DNA of 50,200 bases, from positions 1 to 50,200 of the forward strand of contig MHBI01000052.1 in NCBI GenBank assembly GCA_001804815.1, read 5' to 3'. Source of the DNA: Lentisphaerae bacterium GWF2_50_93 (GTDB lineage Bacteria > Verrucomicrobiota > Lentisphaeria > Victivallales > GWF2-50-93). A model generated the notes under the pieces. It was not told the origin of the DNA. It saw nothing but the letters and a program-made list of their open reading frames with translations, and made no database searches. Position 1 is the stretch's first letter, and the number at the start of each line of letters is the position of its first letter. Both the position numbers and the translations under genes were made by a program. Shown one piece after another: positions 17,583 through 27,472 of this stretch.

Positions 17583-19859
17583 ATGGATGATTTTTCAATG
17601 ATTGGGCTGTTCAAGATGGAGTGCGAGTCCCAGTGCGCGGCGCTGACCGCCGGCCTGCTGAAACTCGAGACTTCCACTTCTCCTGAACTCATAGAACCCC
17701 TGATGAGGGCCGCCCACTCGTTGAAAGGCGCGGCACGCATAGTCCGCCTGGATCCGGTGGTGAAGGTGGCCCATGCCATGGAGGACTGCTTCATCGCGGC
17801 AGGAGAAGGAAGGCTGACGCTCAGCCCTGAAAACATCGACAAGCTCCTCGAAGGAGTTGACTACTTCAAGAACCTGAGCGTCCTGTCTGAAGATGAGCTG
17901 CCAAAATACCTGTCTGACAATACCGCCAGGATGGCGGAGCTTGAAAAGGCGTTCGCCGGCTTCAAGGACGGCGTTCAAAAAACTGAGCAGCCAGTACCGG
18001 CCGCCATGCCCGAACCGGATCCGTCAACTGCCGGCCGGCCGGGAACTGCACACGCGCAAACACATGAAAAACCGGTCCAGCGTGCCGCTGCGGAAAAGTC
18101 CGTTCCTGAACAGGATGCCGTCGTAAGGATTGCAGCCGACAAGATGAACCGGCTCATGGGACTGGCCGCGGAATCCCTCGTCGGCGTGAAACGTCTCCAG
18201 GGATTCGAGAAGAAAATCCACGGACACAAGAGAAGGCTCCTGGAAATTGCCGCGCTCATAGACCAGATCGAGCAGGAAACTGTAAATTCCGAACATGCCG
18301 CCGGCATCATGCGGATACTGAAGGATCTCCAGGGCAGGCACAACGAGTACTACCGGGAATATACTGAATATTCGGCCGACTTCTCCGAACATTCCAGGAC
18401 CATGGACAATTTTTCGGACAGCCTCTACAGGGAGGTCGTATCCTGCAGGATGCGCCCGTTCGTAGAAGGAGTAAGCGAGTTTCCACGCGCCGTCCGCGAT
18501 CTCTCCAGGTCGCTCGGCAAGAAGGTGGTGCTCCAGATTTCCGGAGAGTCAATCCCCGTTGACAAGGATGTCCTTGACAAGATGAACGCCCCTCTCAACC
18601 ACCTGATCCGCAATGCCATTGATCACGGGATCGAATCTCCCGAGGAGCGGCTCGCCGCCGGGAAGAGCGAGACCGGCACCTTGCGCATCGCCGCCAGGCA
18701 CTGGGCAGGCATGCTCAACGTAAGCATAAGCGACGACGGCAGGGGAATTGACGTGGAGAAGATCCGCATGAAGGCCATAGAAAGGCATCTGGTCACAAAT
18801 GAGATAGCTGCCAGGCTGTCTGCCGCCGAACTGCTCGAATTCATGTTCCTGCCCGGATTTTCAACCGCCGCGAAAGTGACTGAGGTTTCAGGACGCGGAG
18901 TCGGGCTTGACGTGGTGCAGACAATGGCCCAGGAAGTCCACGGCCTGGTAAAGGTGGAGACGAAGCTCGGAAAGGGCACATCGTTCAACCTGCAGGTTCC
19001 GGTCTCCTTGTCGATCATGTCGGCACTGGTGGTGGAGATCGGCGGCGAACCCTATGCATTCCCGCTGATGCGCATAGATCATCTCCTGAAGCTGCCAAAA
19101 AGCCAGATACAGGTCCTGGAATCCAGGCAATATATAAAATATGAAGGCAAAAACATAGGGCTTGTCTCCTCGTCGCAGGTTCTCGGACTGGAACAGAAAC
19201 AGGCCGGACAGGATGACATACACATCGTCATCATCAGCGACAGGCTCAACCAGTACGCAATATATGTCGACAGTTTCATCGGCGAATTCGAGCTTGTCGT
19301 AAGGCCGCTTGATCCGAGGCTTGGAAAAATATCCGATATAAGTTCCTCTGCCGTCCTGGAGGACGGTTCACCGCTGCTGATATTGGACGTCGACGACATG
19401 GTACGCTCCGTCGACAGCATGCTCAACGGCGGACGCCTCCTGGGAATCAGCGATGCCGGGGAAGCAGGCGCCGCTTCAGAAAAGAAACGGATACTGGTCG
19501 TAGATGATTCAATCACCGTCAGGGAAGTCGAAAGGAACCTGCTTGCAGGCAACGGCTATGATGTCGATGTGGCGGTCGACGGGGCTGAAGGCTGGAACGC
19601 CGTCAGGACAAGGCAGTATGCACTGGTGGTGACCGACGTCGACATGCCCAGGATGAACGGGATCGAGCTGGTTTCAAACATAAAAGGAAATGAGCGTCTT
19701 CGTTCAATTCCTGTGATGATCGTATCCTACAAGGATCTGGAAGCCGACAAGATCAGGGGGATGGAGGCCGGCGCCGACTTCTACCTGACCAAGAGCAGTT
19801 TCCATGACAACACACTGCTGGATGCCGTGAAAAAACTAATCGGAAAGGCGTCAGAATGA
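17583..19859 (+). CDS. cheA: CheA histidine kinase-receiver hybrid (WspE-like)
   Basis: 758 residues. The N-terminal HPt has phospho-acceptor H45 (RAAHSLKGAAR). A Pro/Ala-rich linker follows, then the dimerisation part and the HATPase (NHLIRNAIDHGIE, DDGRGID, GRGVGLDVV). Next is a CheW-like regulatory domain (about 475-610) and a C-terminal receiver with D685 (VVTDVDMPRMNG). There is no P2 domain of the E. coli type. The order HPt-ATPase-CheW-REC is that of WspE. It should phosphorylate the output regulator at 20884 and CheB, with the attached receiver acting as a sink or relay. The gene lies 15 bases after the WspD-like gene and its stop overlaps the cheB start. Confidence 0.95.
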   Translation: MDDFSMIGLFKMECESQCAALTAGLLKLETSTSPELIEPLMRAAHSLKGAARIVRLDPVVKVAHAMEDCFIAAGEGRLTLSPENIDKLLEGVDYFKNLSVLSEDELPKYLSDNTARMAELEKAFAGFKDGVQKTEQPVPAAMPEPDPSTAGRPGTAHAQTHEKPVQRAAAEKSVPEQDAVVRIAADKMNRLMGLAAESLVGVKRLQGFEKKIHGHKRRLLEIAALIDQIEQETVNSEHAAGIMRILKDLQGRHNEYYREYTEYSADFSEHSRTMDNFSDSLYREVVSCRMRPFVEGVSEFPRAVRDLSRSLGKKVVLQISGESIPVDKDVLDKMNAPLNHLIRNAIDHGIESPEERLAAGKSETGTLRIAARHWAGMLNVSISDDGRGIDVEKIRMKAIERHLVTNEIAARLSAAELLEFMFLPGFSTAAKVTEVSGRGVGLDVVQTMAQEVHGLVKVETKLGKGTSFNLQVPVSLSIMSALVVEIGGEPYAFPLMRIDHLLKLPKSQIQVLESRQYIKYEGKNIGLVSSSQVLGLEQKQAGQDDIHIVIISDRLNQYAIYVDSFIGEFELVVRPLDPRLGKISDISSSAVLEDGSPLLILDVDDMVRSVDSMLNGGRLLGISDAGEAGAASEKKRILVVDDSITVREVERNLLAGNGYDVDVAVDGAEGWNAVRTRQYALVVTDVDMPRMNGIELVSNIKGNERLRSIPVMIVSYKDLEADKIRGMEAGADFYLTKSSFHDNTLLDAVKKLIGKASE

Positions 19860-20887
19860 GAATAGCGATCGTCAACGACATGAAGATGGCCGTGGAGATA
19901 TTGCGGCGCATAGTTTCATCCCAGTCACCCCGGCACGAAGTCGCATGGGTGGCATACGATGGCAGGGAGGCGGTTGAAAAATGCATCAAGGATACTCCGG
20001 ACCTGATCCTCATGGACCTGATCATGCCTGTCATGGACGGGGCTGAATCCACCCGCCGGATCATGGCGGCGGCTCCTTGCGGCATACTCGTGGTGACAGC
20101 TTCGGTCAAGGGCAATTCCTCCAAGGTTTTCGAAGCGATGAGCTGCGGGGCCCTGGATGCGGTAAATACCCCGGCAATAGGAACTGACGGGAACATGAGC
20201 GGGGCCGAACAACTGCTCAGGAAAATCAATCAGCTTGAAATACTCTGCAGGAATCCCGCCTCCGGGACCATCCACCTGAAAAAAACATTCACCGCCGATC
20301 CGGGAATATCATCTGCAACTCCATATCTCGTGGCGGTCGGAGCTTCTACTGGAGGGCCTGCCGCACTTGCAAAACTTGTCGCCGAACTTCCTGCCGGTTT
20401 CGGCGCAGCCATGGTAATTATCCAGCACATCGACAAGGAATTTTCAGCCGGCCTCGCCACCTGGCTCTCTTCATTCTCAAAGGTCAAGGTGAATATTGCC
20501 GTGGCAGGAGAATCTCCCGTGCCGAACAACATATATCTGGCGGAAACGAATGATCATCTGACAATCAACAGCTCCCTCAGGTTCATCTATACAGAAGATC
20601 CGCTGGAACTTCCATACAGGCCGTCGGTGGATGTCTTTTTCGAAAGCGTCTACAGGAATTGGCCGCGGAACGGATCAGCCGTCGTGCTGACCGGCATAGG
20701 AAGGGACGGGGCTCAGGGAATACTCGCGCTCAAGAAGAAGGGATGGCGGACAATGGCGCAGAACAAGGAGTCCTGCGTGGTTTACGGAATGCCCAAGGCC
20801 GTAGCCGAACTGGGAGCGGCAGACATGATCCTCCCACCGGAAATGATTGGAAGGGAACTTGGAAAAATAAGGGGTAATATCACATGA
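19856..20887 (+). CDS. cheB: CheB receptor methylesterase (WspF-like)
   Basis: 343 residues. The N-terminal receiver has phospho-acceptor D54 (ILMDLIMPVMDG). The first acidic position reads VND, so one residue of the usual DD pair is Asn; the same substitution occurs in WspF-type proteins. The methylesterase domain has the triad S164 (VGASTGGP), H191 (IIQHIDKEF) and D284 (GIGRDGAQG). It removes methyl groups from the chemoreceptor and so antagonises signalling. Overlapping ATGA junctions on both sides point to translational coupling. Confidence 0.95.
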   Translation: MRIAIVNDMKMAVEILRRIVSSQSPRHEVAWVAYDGREAVEKCIKDTPDLILMDLIMPVMDGAESTRRIMAAAPCGILVVTASVKGNSSKVFEAMSCGALDAVNTPAIGTDGNMSGAEQLLRKINQLEILCRNPASGTIHLKKTFTADPGISSATPYLVAVGASTGGPAALAKLVAELPAGFGAAMVIIQHIDKEFSAGLATWLSSFSKVKVNIAVAGESPVPNNIYLAETNDHLTINSSLRFIYTEDPLELPYRPSVDVFFESVYRNWPRNGSAVVLTGIGRDGAQGILALKKKGWRTMAQNKESCVVYGMPKAVAELGAADMILPPEMIGRELGKIRGNIT

Positions 20888-22101
20888 ATGAAGTAAATGT
20901 CCAGACAAACAATATGCCGTCCCAGGTTGTAGGCGGACATCAGATCATTGTCCTGCTTATTGATGATCAGGCGATTGTCGGGGAAGCTGTCAGGCGCATG
21001 CTCGTCGGAGAGGAGAACATCGTCTTCCATTTCTGCAGCGATCCGACCAAGGCCATCGCCCTGGCAAACGAGCTGTCCCCCACCGTCATACTGCAGGATC
21101 TGGTGATGCCGGACGTGGATGGCCTCACGCTCGCCAAGTTCTTCAGGCGGAATCCGCAGACAAAAAATGTCCCGCTCATCGTCCTTTCCAGCAAGGAGGA
21201 ACCCAAGACCAAGGCCGAGGCTTTCGCCATCGGCGCGAACGACTATCTGGTGAAACTGCCCGACAAGATCGAGCTGGTCGCAAGGATCCGCCACCATTCG
21301 GCAGGCTACATCAACATGCTGGAGCGCGACGAAGCCTTCAAGGCGCTGCAGGAAAGCCAGCGCCTGCTGGCAGCGGAGCTCGCAGAAGCCGCCGCCTATG
21401 TCGTGTCCATACTCCCCAAAAAACTCGACGGGGATATTAAAACCGACTGGAAGTATGTCTCTTCGACATCGCTCGGAGGCGATGCGTTCGGATATAAATG
21501 GCTCGACGAGGATCATTTTGCCATGTACCTGCTGGATGTCTGCGGGCATGGCGTCGGCGCCGCCCTGCTCTCCATTTCCGTAATGGAGGTCATGCGTTCA
21601 AGCAATATGACCAATACCGACTTCGCCAATCCCGGGAACGTCCTGACGCGCCTCAACGACGAATTCCAGATGGAAGATCATAACGACATGAACTTCACCA
21701 TCTGGTACGGCGTCTACAGCCGGAAGTACAGGAGGGTTGTCTATTCAAGCGGAGGCCATCCACCTGCGTTCTTCATTTCAGGGAAAAGCACCTCGGACTT
21801 GAAGCTGCATGAACTGACTTCCCAGGGTCCGATCATCGGAGCCTTTCCGGGAATAAAATATGACAACTGCGAAATACAGGCCGAAGAATTCAGCAAGCTT
21901 GTCATCTACAGCGACGGCGTCTATGAAATCACCCGCCCTGGCCAGCCGGACTGGACCCTGGAATCATTCGTGGAATATATTTCTGCAACCGTCAAATCTT
22001 CGGATTTCCATGTTGAGAAGATTTATCGCGACGTAATTGGGATGCACGGTTCTGAAAACCTTGACGACGATTTTTCGATAGTTGAAATCAACCTGGCGTA
22101 G
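20884..22101 (+). CDS. WspR-type receiver fused to PP2C/SpoIIE-family Ser/Thr phosphatase
   Basis: 405 residues. Residues about 20-145 are a receiver with D27-D28, phospho-acceptor D72 (VILQDLVMPDVDGLTLA) and K109 (ANDYLVKLPDKIELVARIR). The words GEAVRRML, FHFCSDP and VLSSKEEP match the receiver of WspR closely (recalled, not aligned). A short helical linker leads to a PP2C-like phosphatase (about 185-405). It has the metal-site Asp of SLGGDAFGY, then LDVCGHGVGAALLS, SSGGHPPAF, YSDGVYE and the terminal DDDFSIV, all as in RsbU/SpoIIE. WspR carries a GGDEF diguanylate cyclase in this position. It is the last gene of the operon and its presumed output. The likely substrate class is a phospho-Ser/Thr STAS antagonist, but none is encoded in the window. 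Confidence 0.95.
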   Translation: MNEVNVQTNNMPSQVVGGHQIIVLLIDDQAIVGEAVRRMLVGEENIVFHFCSDPTKAIALANELSPTVILQDLVMPDVDGLTLAKFFRRNPQTKNVPLIVLSSKEEPKTKAEAFAIGANDYLVKLPDKIELVARIRHHSAGYINMLERDEAFKALQESQRLLAAELAEAAAYVVSILPKKLDGDIKTDWKYVSSTSLGGDAFGYKWLDEDHFAMYLLDVCGHGVGAALLSISVMEVMRSSNMTNTDFANPGNVLTRLNDEFQMEDHNDMNFTIWYGVYSRKYRRVVYSSGGHPPAFFISGKSTSDLKLHELTSQGPIIGAFPGIKYDNCEIQAEEFSKLVIYSDGVYEITRPGQPDWTLESFVEYISATVKSSDFHVEKIYRDVIGMHGSENLDDDFSIVEINLA

Positions 22102-22126
22102 GTTTGAGCTGGAGGTTCCATTCTTA

Positions 22127-23416
22127 TCAGATACAGTATTTCCATGCAGGAATGACTTTTACCTCAAGCCCGTCTGCTTCGAGGCTTTCTTCTTCAGCAT
22201 AAGTGACAATACTCGCTGTTTTTGAGCCTATCTCCCTTGCTGTTTCTACAAGAGCGGACAATTCACGCTTTCTTGTATCTGGGTCTGCAAGGCTGTAGCA
22301 GACTTGCAATGGAAGGAGCTTCTTGTCTTCCGAAAGATAAACAAAGTCCGTCTCTTTGCCGCTTCTCGTCCTGTGATACCAGATTTTATCCGTTTTCCTT
22401 CTTAAATGGCAGAATACAAGATTCTCAAGAAGGTGCCCATTGTTGAGGAGCACGCTGGAACTCATCGATTTCACAAGGGAATGGTCAATGGCATATATCT
22501 TCTGCGGATTGGCGTTCTGCTTTGAAACAGAAGGCGAATTTATCTTTATGGAGAAAAAAAGGAATGCATCATTTGACCATTCAAGACAGTCCTTTACAAA
22601 AGCCTTGCTCAATTTATATCCAGATGATTTGAGGTAGTCTGTCAATCTGTTCAATGAATGCAGGGATGCCACATTGTTTATAAGCCTATGCCCAAGCTGG
22701 ACAACCGCCTTCGGATGTATTGCATCAAAACGCTCGATTATATCCCTGTGCAGTATCGAATTGAAATATTCCTGATGGGTCATTATTCTAAGCTTGTCAG
22801 GCATATCTATCACTTCAGGAAAACCGCCGACCGTGAAATACTTGTCAAAGGCGTTCTGGACAAGATGCCTGTTCTTTGATGTCATTGTCTTATGTGCTAT
22901 CCGACTGTAATCCAAGAACTCGGCAAAGGAGAAAGGGAACAGCTCCCAAGTCAGGGACCTGCCTCTCATATGGGTGGATATTTCCTTTGAAAGCATCTTG
23001 GCGGACGAACCTGATATGAAGATTTCGCAGTTTTCCGTTCTCAGCAGACGGTCAACATATTTTTCCCATCCCGACATTTCCTGCAACTCGTCAAAGAAGA
23101 AGTAGGTGCGTTCCTTTGATTTCTTTTCCGGGTAAAGCGAAAAATAGGCTTCCGTGACAAGGTTGAGCTTCCCTTCCTTGAGAGCATCGAGCCTGTCGTC
23201 AAAGAAGTTCAGATACAGAATATTTTTCCTCGACACTCCCTTGCTGGAAAGCTCTGACATTATCTGAGCCATAAGGGTTGACTTGCCGCATCTTCTCACT
23301 CCGATGCAGACAAAAGCCTTACCTTTGACGTATTGATGCTTCAAATGCCTCTGCGTACCAGGAAAAAGCTCTTCATCCTGGGAATCAAGTATTATTTCCT
23401 TCAACAGTTCAAGCAT
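22127..23416 (-). CDS. AAA ATPase of the DUF4143 (AAA_14) family
   Basis: 429 residues. Walker A is GVRRCGKST (K45) and Walker B lies in TYFFFDELQEM near residue 105, followed by an Arg-rich sensor region (ISGSSAKML). The C-terminal half has the mixed nuclease-like fold pattern of DUF4143, including WYHRTRSGKETDFVYL. Such proteins are common, often horizontally acquired, and of unclear function. The gene is convergent with the chemosensory operon, with only 25 bases between the stops. Its base composition looks somewhat AT-richer than its neighbours. Confidence 0.9.
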   Translation of the reverse strand: MLELLKEIILDSQDEELFPGTQRHLKHQYVKGKAFVCIGVRRCGKSTLMAQIMSELSSKGVSRKNILYLNFFDDRLDALKEGKLNLVTEAYFSLYPEKKSKERTYFFFDELQEMSGWEKYVDRLLRTENCEIFISGSSAKMLSKEISTHMRGRSLTWELFPFSFAEFLDYSRIAHKTMTSKNRHLVQNAFDKYFTVGGFPEVIDMPDKLRIMTHQEYFNSILHRDIIERFDAIHPKAVVQLGHRLINNVASLHSLNRLTDYLKSSGYKLSKAFVKDCLEWSNDAFLFFSIKINSPSVSKQNANPQKIYAIDHSLVKSMSSSVLLNNGHLLENLVFCHLRRKTDKIWYHRTRSGKETDFVYLSEDKKLLPLQVCYSLADPDTRKRELSALVETAREIGSKTASIVTYAEEESLEADGLEVKVIPAWKYCI

Positions 23417-23555
23417 TGTTAACCTGCCAACTGGTCATTACTCTTGCCGATATATTTAATAACTGGAAACATATCTTACCACTTTAGGATTAAATTTCAA
23501 ACTGGAATCCATGTTTTCAAATAAAAAGGAGGAATGCGAATCCAAGACAGGGATT

Positions 23556-23629
23556 TGGGCGGTGAGGGACTCGAACCCCCGACCCTCTCGGTGTAAACGA
23601 GATGCTCTAACCAACTGAGCTAACCGCCC
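23556..23629 (-). tRNA. tRNA-Val (anticodon UAC)
   Basis: The minus strand folds as a full cloverleaf of 74 nt. The acceptor stem is GGGCGGT/ACCGCCC with discriminator A; the D arm is GCTCAGTTGGTTAGAGC. The anticodon stem TCTCG/CGAGA encloses loop TTTACAC (anticodon TAC). The T arm contains GGTTCGAGTCC. The CCA end is not encoded. Confidence 0.97.
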
Positions 23630-23859
23630 ATATTTTTGAAGGGTCATAAGGATAACCCCTCTTATATGTTCTTGCAAGCAGCTACCACGAAAATCCAGTG
23701 TTAAAGAATGGATGACTGGATTACTGGATGGATGGATTGCTGGAGCAGGTAATCAATCGGAAATAATAAGCTTGTCAATGTGAAATTTAGCCTAACTTGA
23801 ACTATCTTAACCATTCTGATAAATATAACCATCAACCAGGAACGAACGGCTTATTTTAC

Positions 23860-25032
23860 ATGACGATTCGCGAACTCAACGAAAATGTCCTGCAGTATTT
23901 CATCGAAGTCATCGATGAAAGACACCATGCCTGGCGCGATACCGGTATGAGGATGTTCCTGTTCGTCTTGTCCAGATTCTATTACCGTGGCGTGCAGTTC
24001 AGGCACTGGCTCTACAACAAGCGCATCATCAGGCCCAGGGCGCTGGGCTGCCTCGTGGTCAGCATCGGAAACCTCACCTGCGGCGGTACCGGCAAGACTC
24101 CTGTCGTGGAGGTCTTCGCCAGAACCCTCAGCCAGAAAGGCAGGAAGGTCGCAGTGCTCAGCCGCGGCTACCGAAGCAAGGACAGGTCCTTCGTCGAGAA
24201 AATGAAGGAGAAGTTCTCGTCAAAACGCAATGAAGTCCCGCCCCGCGTTGTCTCCGACGGCAAGAACCTCCTCCTTAATTCCACAATGGCCGGCGATGAG
24301 CCCTACATGCTCGCATCCAATCTCAAGGATGCCATCGTGCTTGTCGACAAGGACCGCGTGAAATCCGGACTCTACGCGATATCCGAGTTCGAAGCCGATA
24401 CGTTGATCCTGGATGACGGATTCCAATATCTCGATCTCAAGCCCCGCCTGAACATAATGCTCGTGGATTCCACCCTGCCCTTCAGCAACCACCATGTCCT
24501 GCCAAGAGGGCTCCTCAGGGAACCGATCAAGAACATACGCAGGGCCGATTATATCTTCCTCACGAAATCAAATGGCGGCAACCATATCAGGCATCTGAAG
24601 CATTTCCTCCGCAAGCACAACCGCCGCGCTGAAATCATCGAGTGCTGCCACAAGCCGAAATACCTGGAAGACGTCTTCACTAAGGACGCGAGGCTTGATC
24701 TATCCCATCTCAAAGGGAAAAAAATCGCGGCGCTCAGCGGGATCGCATGCCCTGAAAGCTTCGAGGAGTTCGTGGAGAAGCTAGGGGCGCAGATCGTCCA
24801 CCGCGAACGCTTCGCAGACCATCACAGGTTCCGCCAGCAGGAAATCATCAATTTCATAAACTCATCCAAGAAGGCGAAAGCGGAGTTCATCGTCACCACT
24901 GAAAAGGACGCCGTCAGGATGCCCCGCCTCGACCGCCGCGACATCCCCGTATTCTTCATGCGCGTCGAGATCGACATCATAAGCGGCAAGGAAAGCTTCG
25001 ACCAGTGCATCTCCCGTATCTGCTTCCTGTAA
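23860..25032 (+). CDS. lpxK: Tetraacyldisaccharide 4'-kinase LpxK (lipid A biosynthesis)
   Basis: About 390 residues from ATG 23860; the frame extends upstream only to a TTG with no support, and no clear ribosome binding site is visible. The enzyme phosphorylates the 4' position of the lipid A disaccharide at the inner membrane. The sequence shows the LpxK P-loop region [18 protein letters not shown] (K79), then VLSRGYRSK, the second metal/ATP motif [10 protein letters not shown] and VTTEKDAVR near the C-terminus. The 50-residue lead before the P-loop is typical in length. It confirms an LPS-bearing outer membrane. It is a single gene, with aspS 293 bases downstream. Confidence 0.93.
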   Translation: MTIRELNENVLQYFIEVIDERHHAWRDTGMRMFLFVLSRFYYRGVQFRHWLYNKRIIRPRALGCLVVSIGNLTCGGTGKTPVVEVFARTLSQKGRKVAVLSRGYRSKDRSFVEKMKEKFSSKRNEVPPRVVSDGKNLLLNSTMAGDEPYMLASNLKDAIVLVDKDRVKSGLYAISEFEADTLILDDGFQYLDLKPRLNIMLVDSTLPFSNHHVLPRGLLREPIKNIRRADYIFLTKSNGGNHIRHLKHFLRKHNRRAEIIECCHKPKYLEDVFTKDARLDLSHLKGKKIAALSGIACPESFEEFVEKLGAQIVHRERFADHHRFRQQEIINFINSSKKAKAEFIVTTEKDAVRMPRLDRRDIPVFFMRVEIDIISGKESFDQCISRICFL

Positions 25033-25039
25033 ATATCGA

Positions 25040-25056
25040 GTCATCCCCGGGATGAC
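25040..25056. terminator. Hairpin downstream of lpxK
   Basis: GTCATCC CCG GGATGAC, a perfect 7-bp stem eight bases after the lpxK stop. No T-tract follows, so it may be a transcript 3' end or a repeat module instead of a factor-independent terminator. The rest of the gap to aspS (25057-25325) shows nothing further that I can identify. Confidence 0.45.
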
Positions 25057-25325
25057 GGATGAATGGATTGTTGGATTAATGGATGATTGGGTCTGAAGTT
25101 AAAAATCCCCTTTCATACAAACATTGAAGAGTCATCCTGATTCTATATGCTTGTCCTACAATCTTAAGTGTCTTTGATAAGCAATCATCCAAGAGCAGTT
25201 TCCATGATACGGGAGACCCTGGATAAATTCACTGGGAAGCAATAGAAATAAATGCCTATTATGCTATTTTATGTGCCCTTTGTCACCATGTTAATATAAA
25301 TATTAGAAGCGAAGCGAGAAAATTT

Positions 25326-27167
25326 ATGCACAAGTACAGATCACATACCTGCGGACAGCTCAGGAAGGAGCATGTCGGACAGCAGGCGAGAATTTCCGGC
25401 TGGATCCACAGCGTCCGCGACCACGGCGGAATCATATTCATCGACCTCCGCGACCACTACGGGATCACCCAGGTCGTCGTGGATCCGAAACGCGATTTCT
25501 ACCAGTCGCTCGATAAATGGCGCGTCGAGACCGTGGTCTGCTTCACCGGCTCTATCGTGGCCAGGATGGAATCCACCGTCAACGCCAAGATCCCGACAGG
25601 GGAGATCGAGATGGTGGCCGAACAGATGGAAGTCCTAGGCGAGGCCGAACAGATTCCGTTCCAGATCAACCAGGACGAACAGACCCCCGAGTACATGCGC
25701 CTCCAATACAGGTTCCTCGATCTCAGACGCGAGAAAATCCACAGGAATATCGTCCTGCGCTCAAGAGTTATTTCCGAAATGCGCAGGAAGATGACCGACC
25801 TTGGATTCCTGGAATACCAGACTCCCATCCTGACAAGCAGCTCCCCTGAAGGTGCAAGGGACTATCTTGTTCCGAGCAGAATCCATCCCGGTAAATTCTA
25901 CGCCCTGCCCCAGGCGCCGCAGCAGTTCAAGCAGCTCCTCATGGTCGCAGGATTCGACAGGTATTTCCAGGTCGCCCCGTGCTTCCGCGATGAAGATGCC
26001 AGAGCCGACCGCTCGCCCGGCGAGTTCTACCAACTCGACATGGAAATGAGTTTCGCAACCCAGGACGACGTGTTTCTTGTAATTGAAGATCTCTTCAAGA
26101 CCATCTTCACCAAGTTCAGCACCAAGACAATCGAAATGCCTCCCTACATCAGAATTCCTTTCAAGGAGGCGAAGCTGAAGTACGGAACAGACAAACCCGA
26201 CCTCAGAAACCCACTTGAAATCAAGGATGTATCCGAAATCTTCAAGACAAGCGGTTTCAATGCGTTCGCCGGAGTTGTGAAAAACGGCGGCGTCGTAAGA
26301 TCCATCGCTGTCAGGGGAATCGCCGGACAGCCGCGCAAGTTCTATGACGACATGATCCTCTTCGCGCAGTCCGTCGGAGCCAAGGGCCTCGCATACATCG
26401 TCTGGGAAAACGGACAGGAGAAGAGTCCGATCGTGAAATTCCTGAAGCGCGAGGAGCTCGACGCCCTCAAGAAGACCTGGGACATCAAGGATGGCGACGC
26501 CATGTTCTTCATCGCCGACAAGGAAAAGGGCGCATGCGATATCGGCGGAGCTGTCAGGACCGAGCTTGCAAACAGGCTGAACCTGATCGACAAGAACGTA
26601 TTCAAGTTCTGCTGGATAGTCGACTTCCCGATGTTCGAACTCGACGAGGAGACCGGCAAGGTCGGATTCAGCCACAATCCATTCTCGATGCCACAGGGAG
26701 GAATGGACGATCTGCTCAACAAGAATCCCCTCGATATTCTAGCCTACCAGTATGACATCGTCTGCAACGGAGTCGAACTCTCGAGCGGTGCGATCAGGAA
26801 CCATCGTCCTGAAGTCATGTACAAGGCGTTCGAGATCGCAGGCTACACCAAGGAAGCCGTTGATTCGAGGTTCGGCGGGATGATCAATGCATTCCGTCTC
26901 GGCGCACCGCCGCACGGTGGTATCGCCCCCGGAGTCGACAGGATAGTCATGCTGCTTGCAGACGAACCGAACATCCGCGAAGTGATCGCGTTCCCGTTCA
27001 ACCAGCAGGCGCAGGATCTCATGATGAACGCCCCGTCGGAAGTTGAAATGAAACAGCTCCGCGAGCTCCATCTCCAGATCGTGATGCCAAAGAAGCCGGA
27101 AGAAAAGGCGAAACCTGCGGCCCAGGGTGCCGAGGAAAAAGCCAAGCCAGCTGAAGCCGGAAAGTAA
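25326..27167 (+). CDS. aspS: Aspartyl-tRNA synthetase
   Basis: 613 residues, class II synthetase with the bacterial insertion domain. The N-terminal OB fold reads [21 protein letters not shown]. The flipping loop is [15 protein letters not shown], motif 2 is [20 protein letters not shown], and motif 3 is in [19 protein letters not shown]33 of RDHGG is the residue type linked in other bacteria to relaxed tRNA recognition, so the enzyme may also charge tRNA-Asn; this is inference. An unusual Lys/Ala/Glu/Pro tail of about 20 residues ends the protein. There is no strong ribosome binding site (GCGAG 8 bases before the ATG). Confidence 0.96.
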   Translation: MHKYRSHTCGQLRKEHVGQQARISGWIHSVRDHGGIIFIDLRDHYGITQVVVDPKRDFYQSLDKWRVETVVCFTGSIVARMESTVNAKIPTGEIEMVAEQMEVLGEAEQIPFQINQDEQTPEYMRLQYRFLDLRREKIHRNIVLRSRVISEMRRKMTDLGFLEYQTPILTSSSPEGARDYLVPSRIHPGKFYALPQAPQQFKQLLMVAGFDRYFQVAPCFRDEDARADRSPGEFYQLDMEMSFATQDDVFLVIEDLFKTIFTKFSTKTIEMPPYIRIPFKEAKLKYGTDKPDLRNPLEIKDVSEIFKTSGFNAFAGVVKNGGVVRSIAVRGIAGQPRKFYDDMILFAQSVGAKGLAYIVWENGQEKSPIVKFLKREELDALKKTWDIKDGDAMFFIADKEKGACDIGGAVRTELANRLNLIDKNVFKFCWIVDFPMFELDEETGKVGFSHNPFSMPQGGMDDLLNKNPLDILAYQYDIVCNGVELSSGAIRNHRPEVMYKAFEIAGYTKEAVDSRFGGMINAFRLGAPPHGGIAPGVDRIVMLLADEPNIREVIAFPFNQQAQDLMMNAPSEVEMKQLRELHLQIVMPKKPEEKAKPAAQGAEEKAKPAEAGK

Positions 27168-27472
27168 TTTCCTGGAAAGAACATGCCTTGCGGCATTAAC
27201 TACAAACAAATTGCATTTGATTTTGAATCCTGTTCGTATCCTGTCGCGCCGTACTTCCGCCGACAAAAAAGGACTTGGAGTATATCGCAAATGTGGGGTA
27301 TTGTTTGTAGTAGCGCATGTTTGCGCGTTCTTTGATCTTAAGTTTCCAAAAACTTAAGGCGCACGCTGAAGCTGTGAACTCCAACTAATTCCCCGAGATG
27401 TCATCTACATCCTGCTCTCTTTTTCTTCAAATTCGATGTTGGACGTTCGAAGTTCAATGTTCGGTGTTCAGT
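27168..27472. other. Gene-free region with palindromic repeat modules
   Basis: It contains hairpin ATGCC/GGCAT (27183-27195) joined to an inverted copy of the phrase AATTTGTTTGTAGT, then a second forward copy TTGTTTGTAGTAGCGCATG (27302-27320). Next comes a perfect 9-bp-stem hairpin CTTAAGTTT/AAACTTAAG (27337-27358), then a GATGTTGGACGTTCGAAG-type phrase related to 44283-44400. No gene is seen. Confidence 0.65.

Noticed and set aside
23700..23750. ATGGATGACTGGATTACTGG-like low-complexity string, also near 25060
   Set aside because: It is a short simple-sequence stretch with no open frame or palindrome; it may be a repeat fragment but there is not enough to call.
23417..23859. tRNA-Val next to the AAA ATPase considered as an integration site
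   Set aside because: No duplicated tRNA 3' end, integrase or phage gene is seen nearby.
25761..26675. Minus-strand frame of 304 codons
   Set aside because: It is antisense to aspS and has no start signal or domain.
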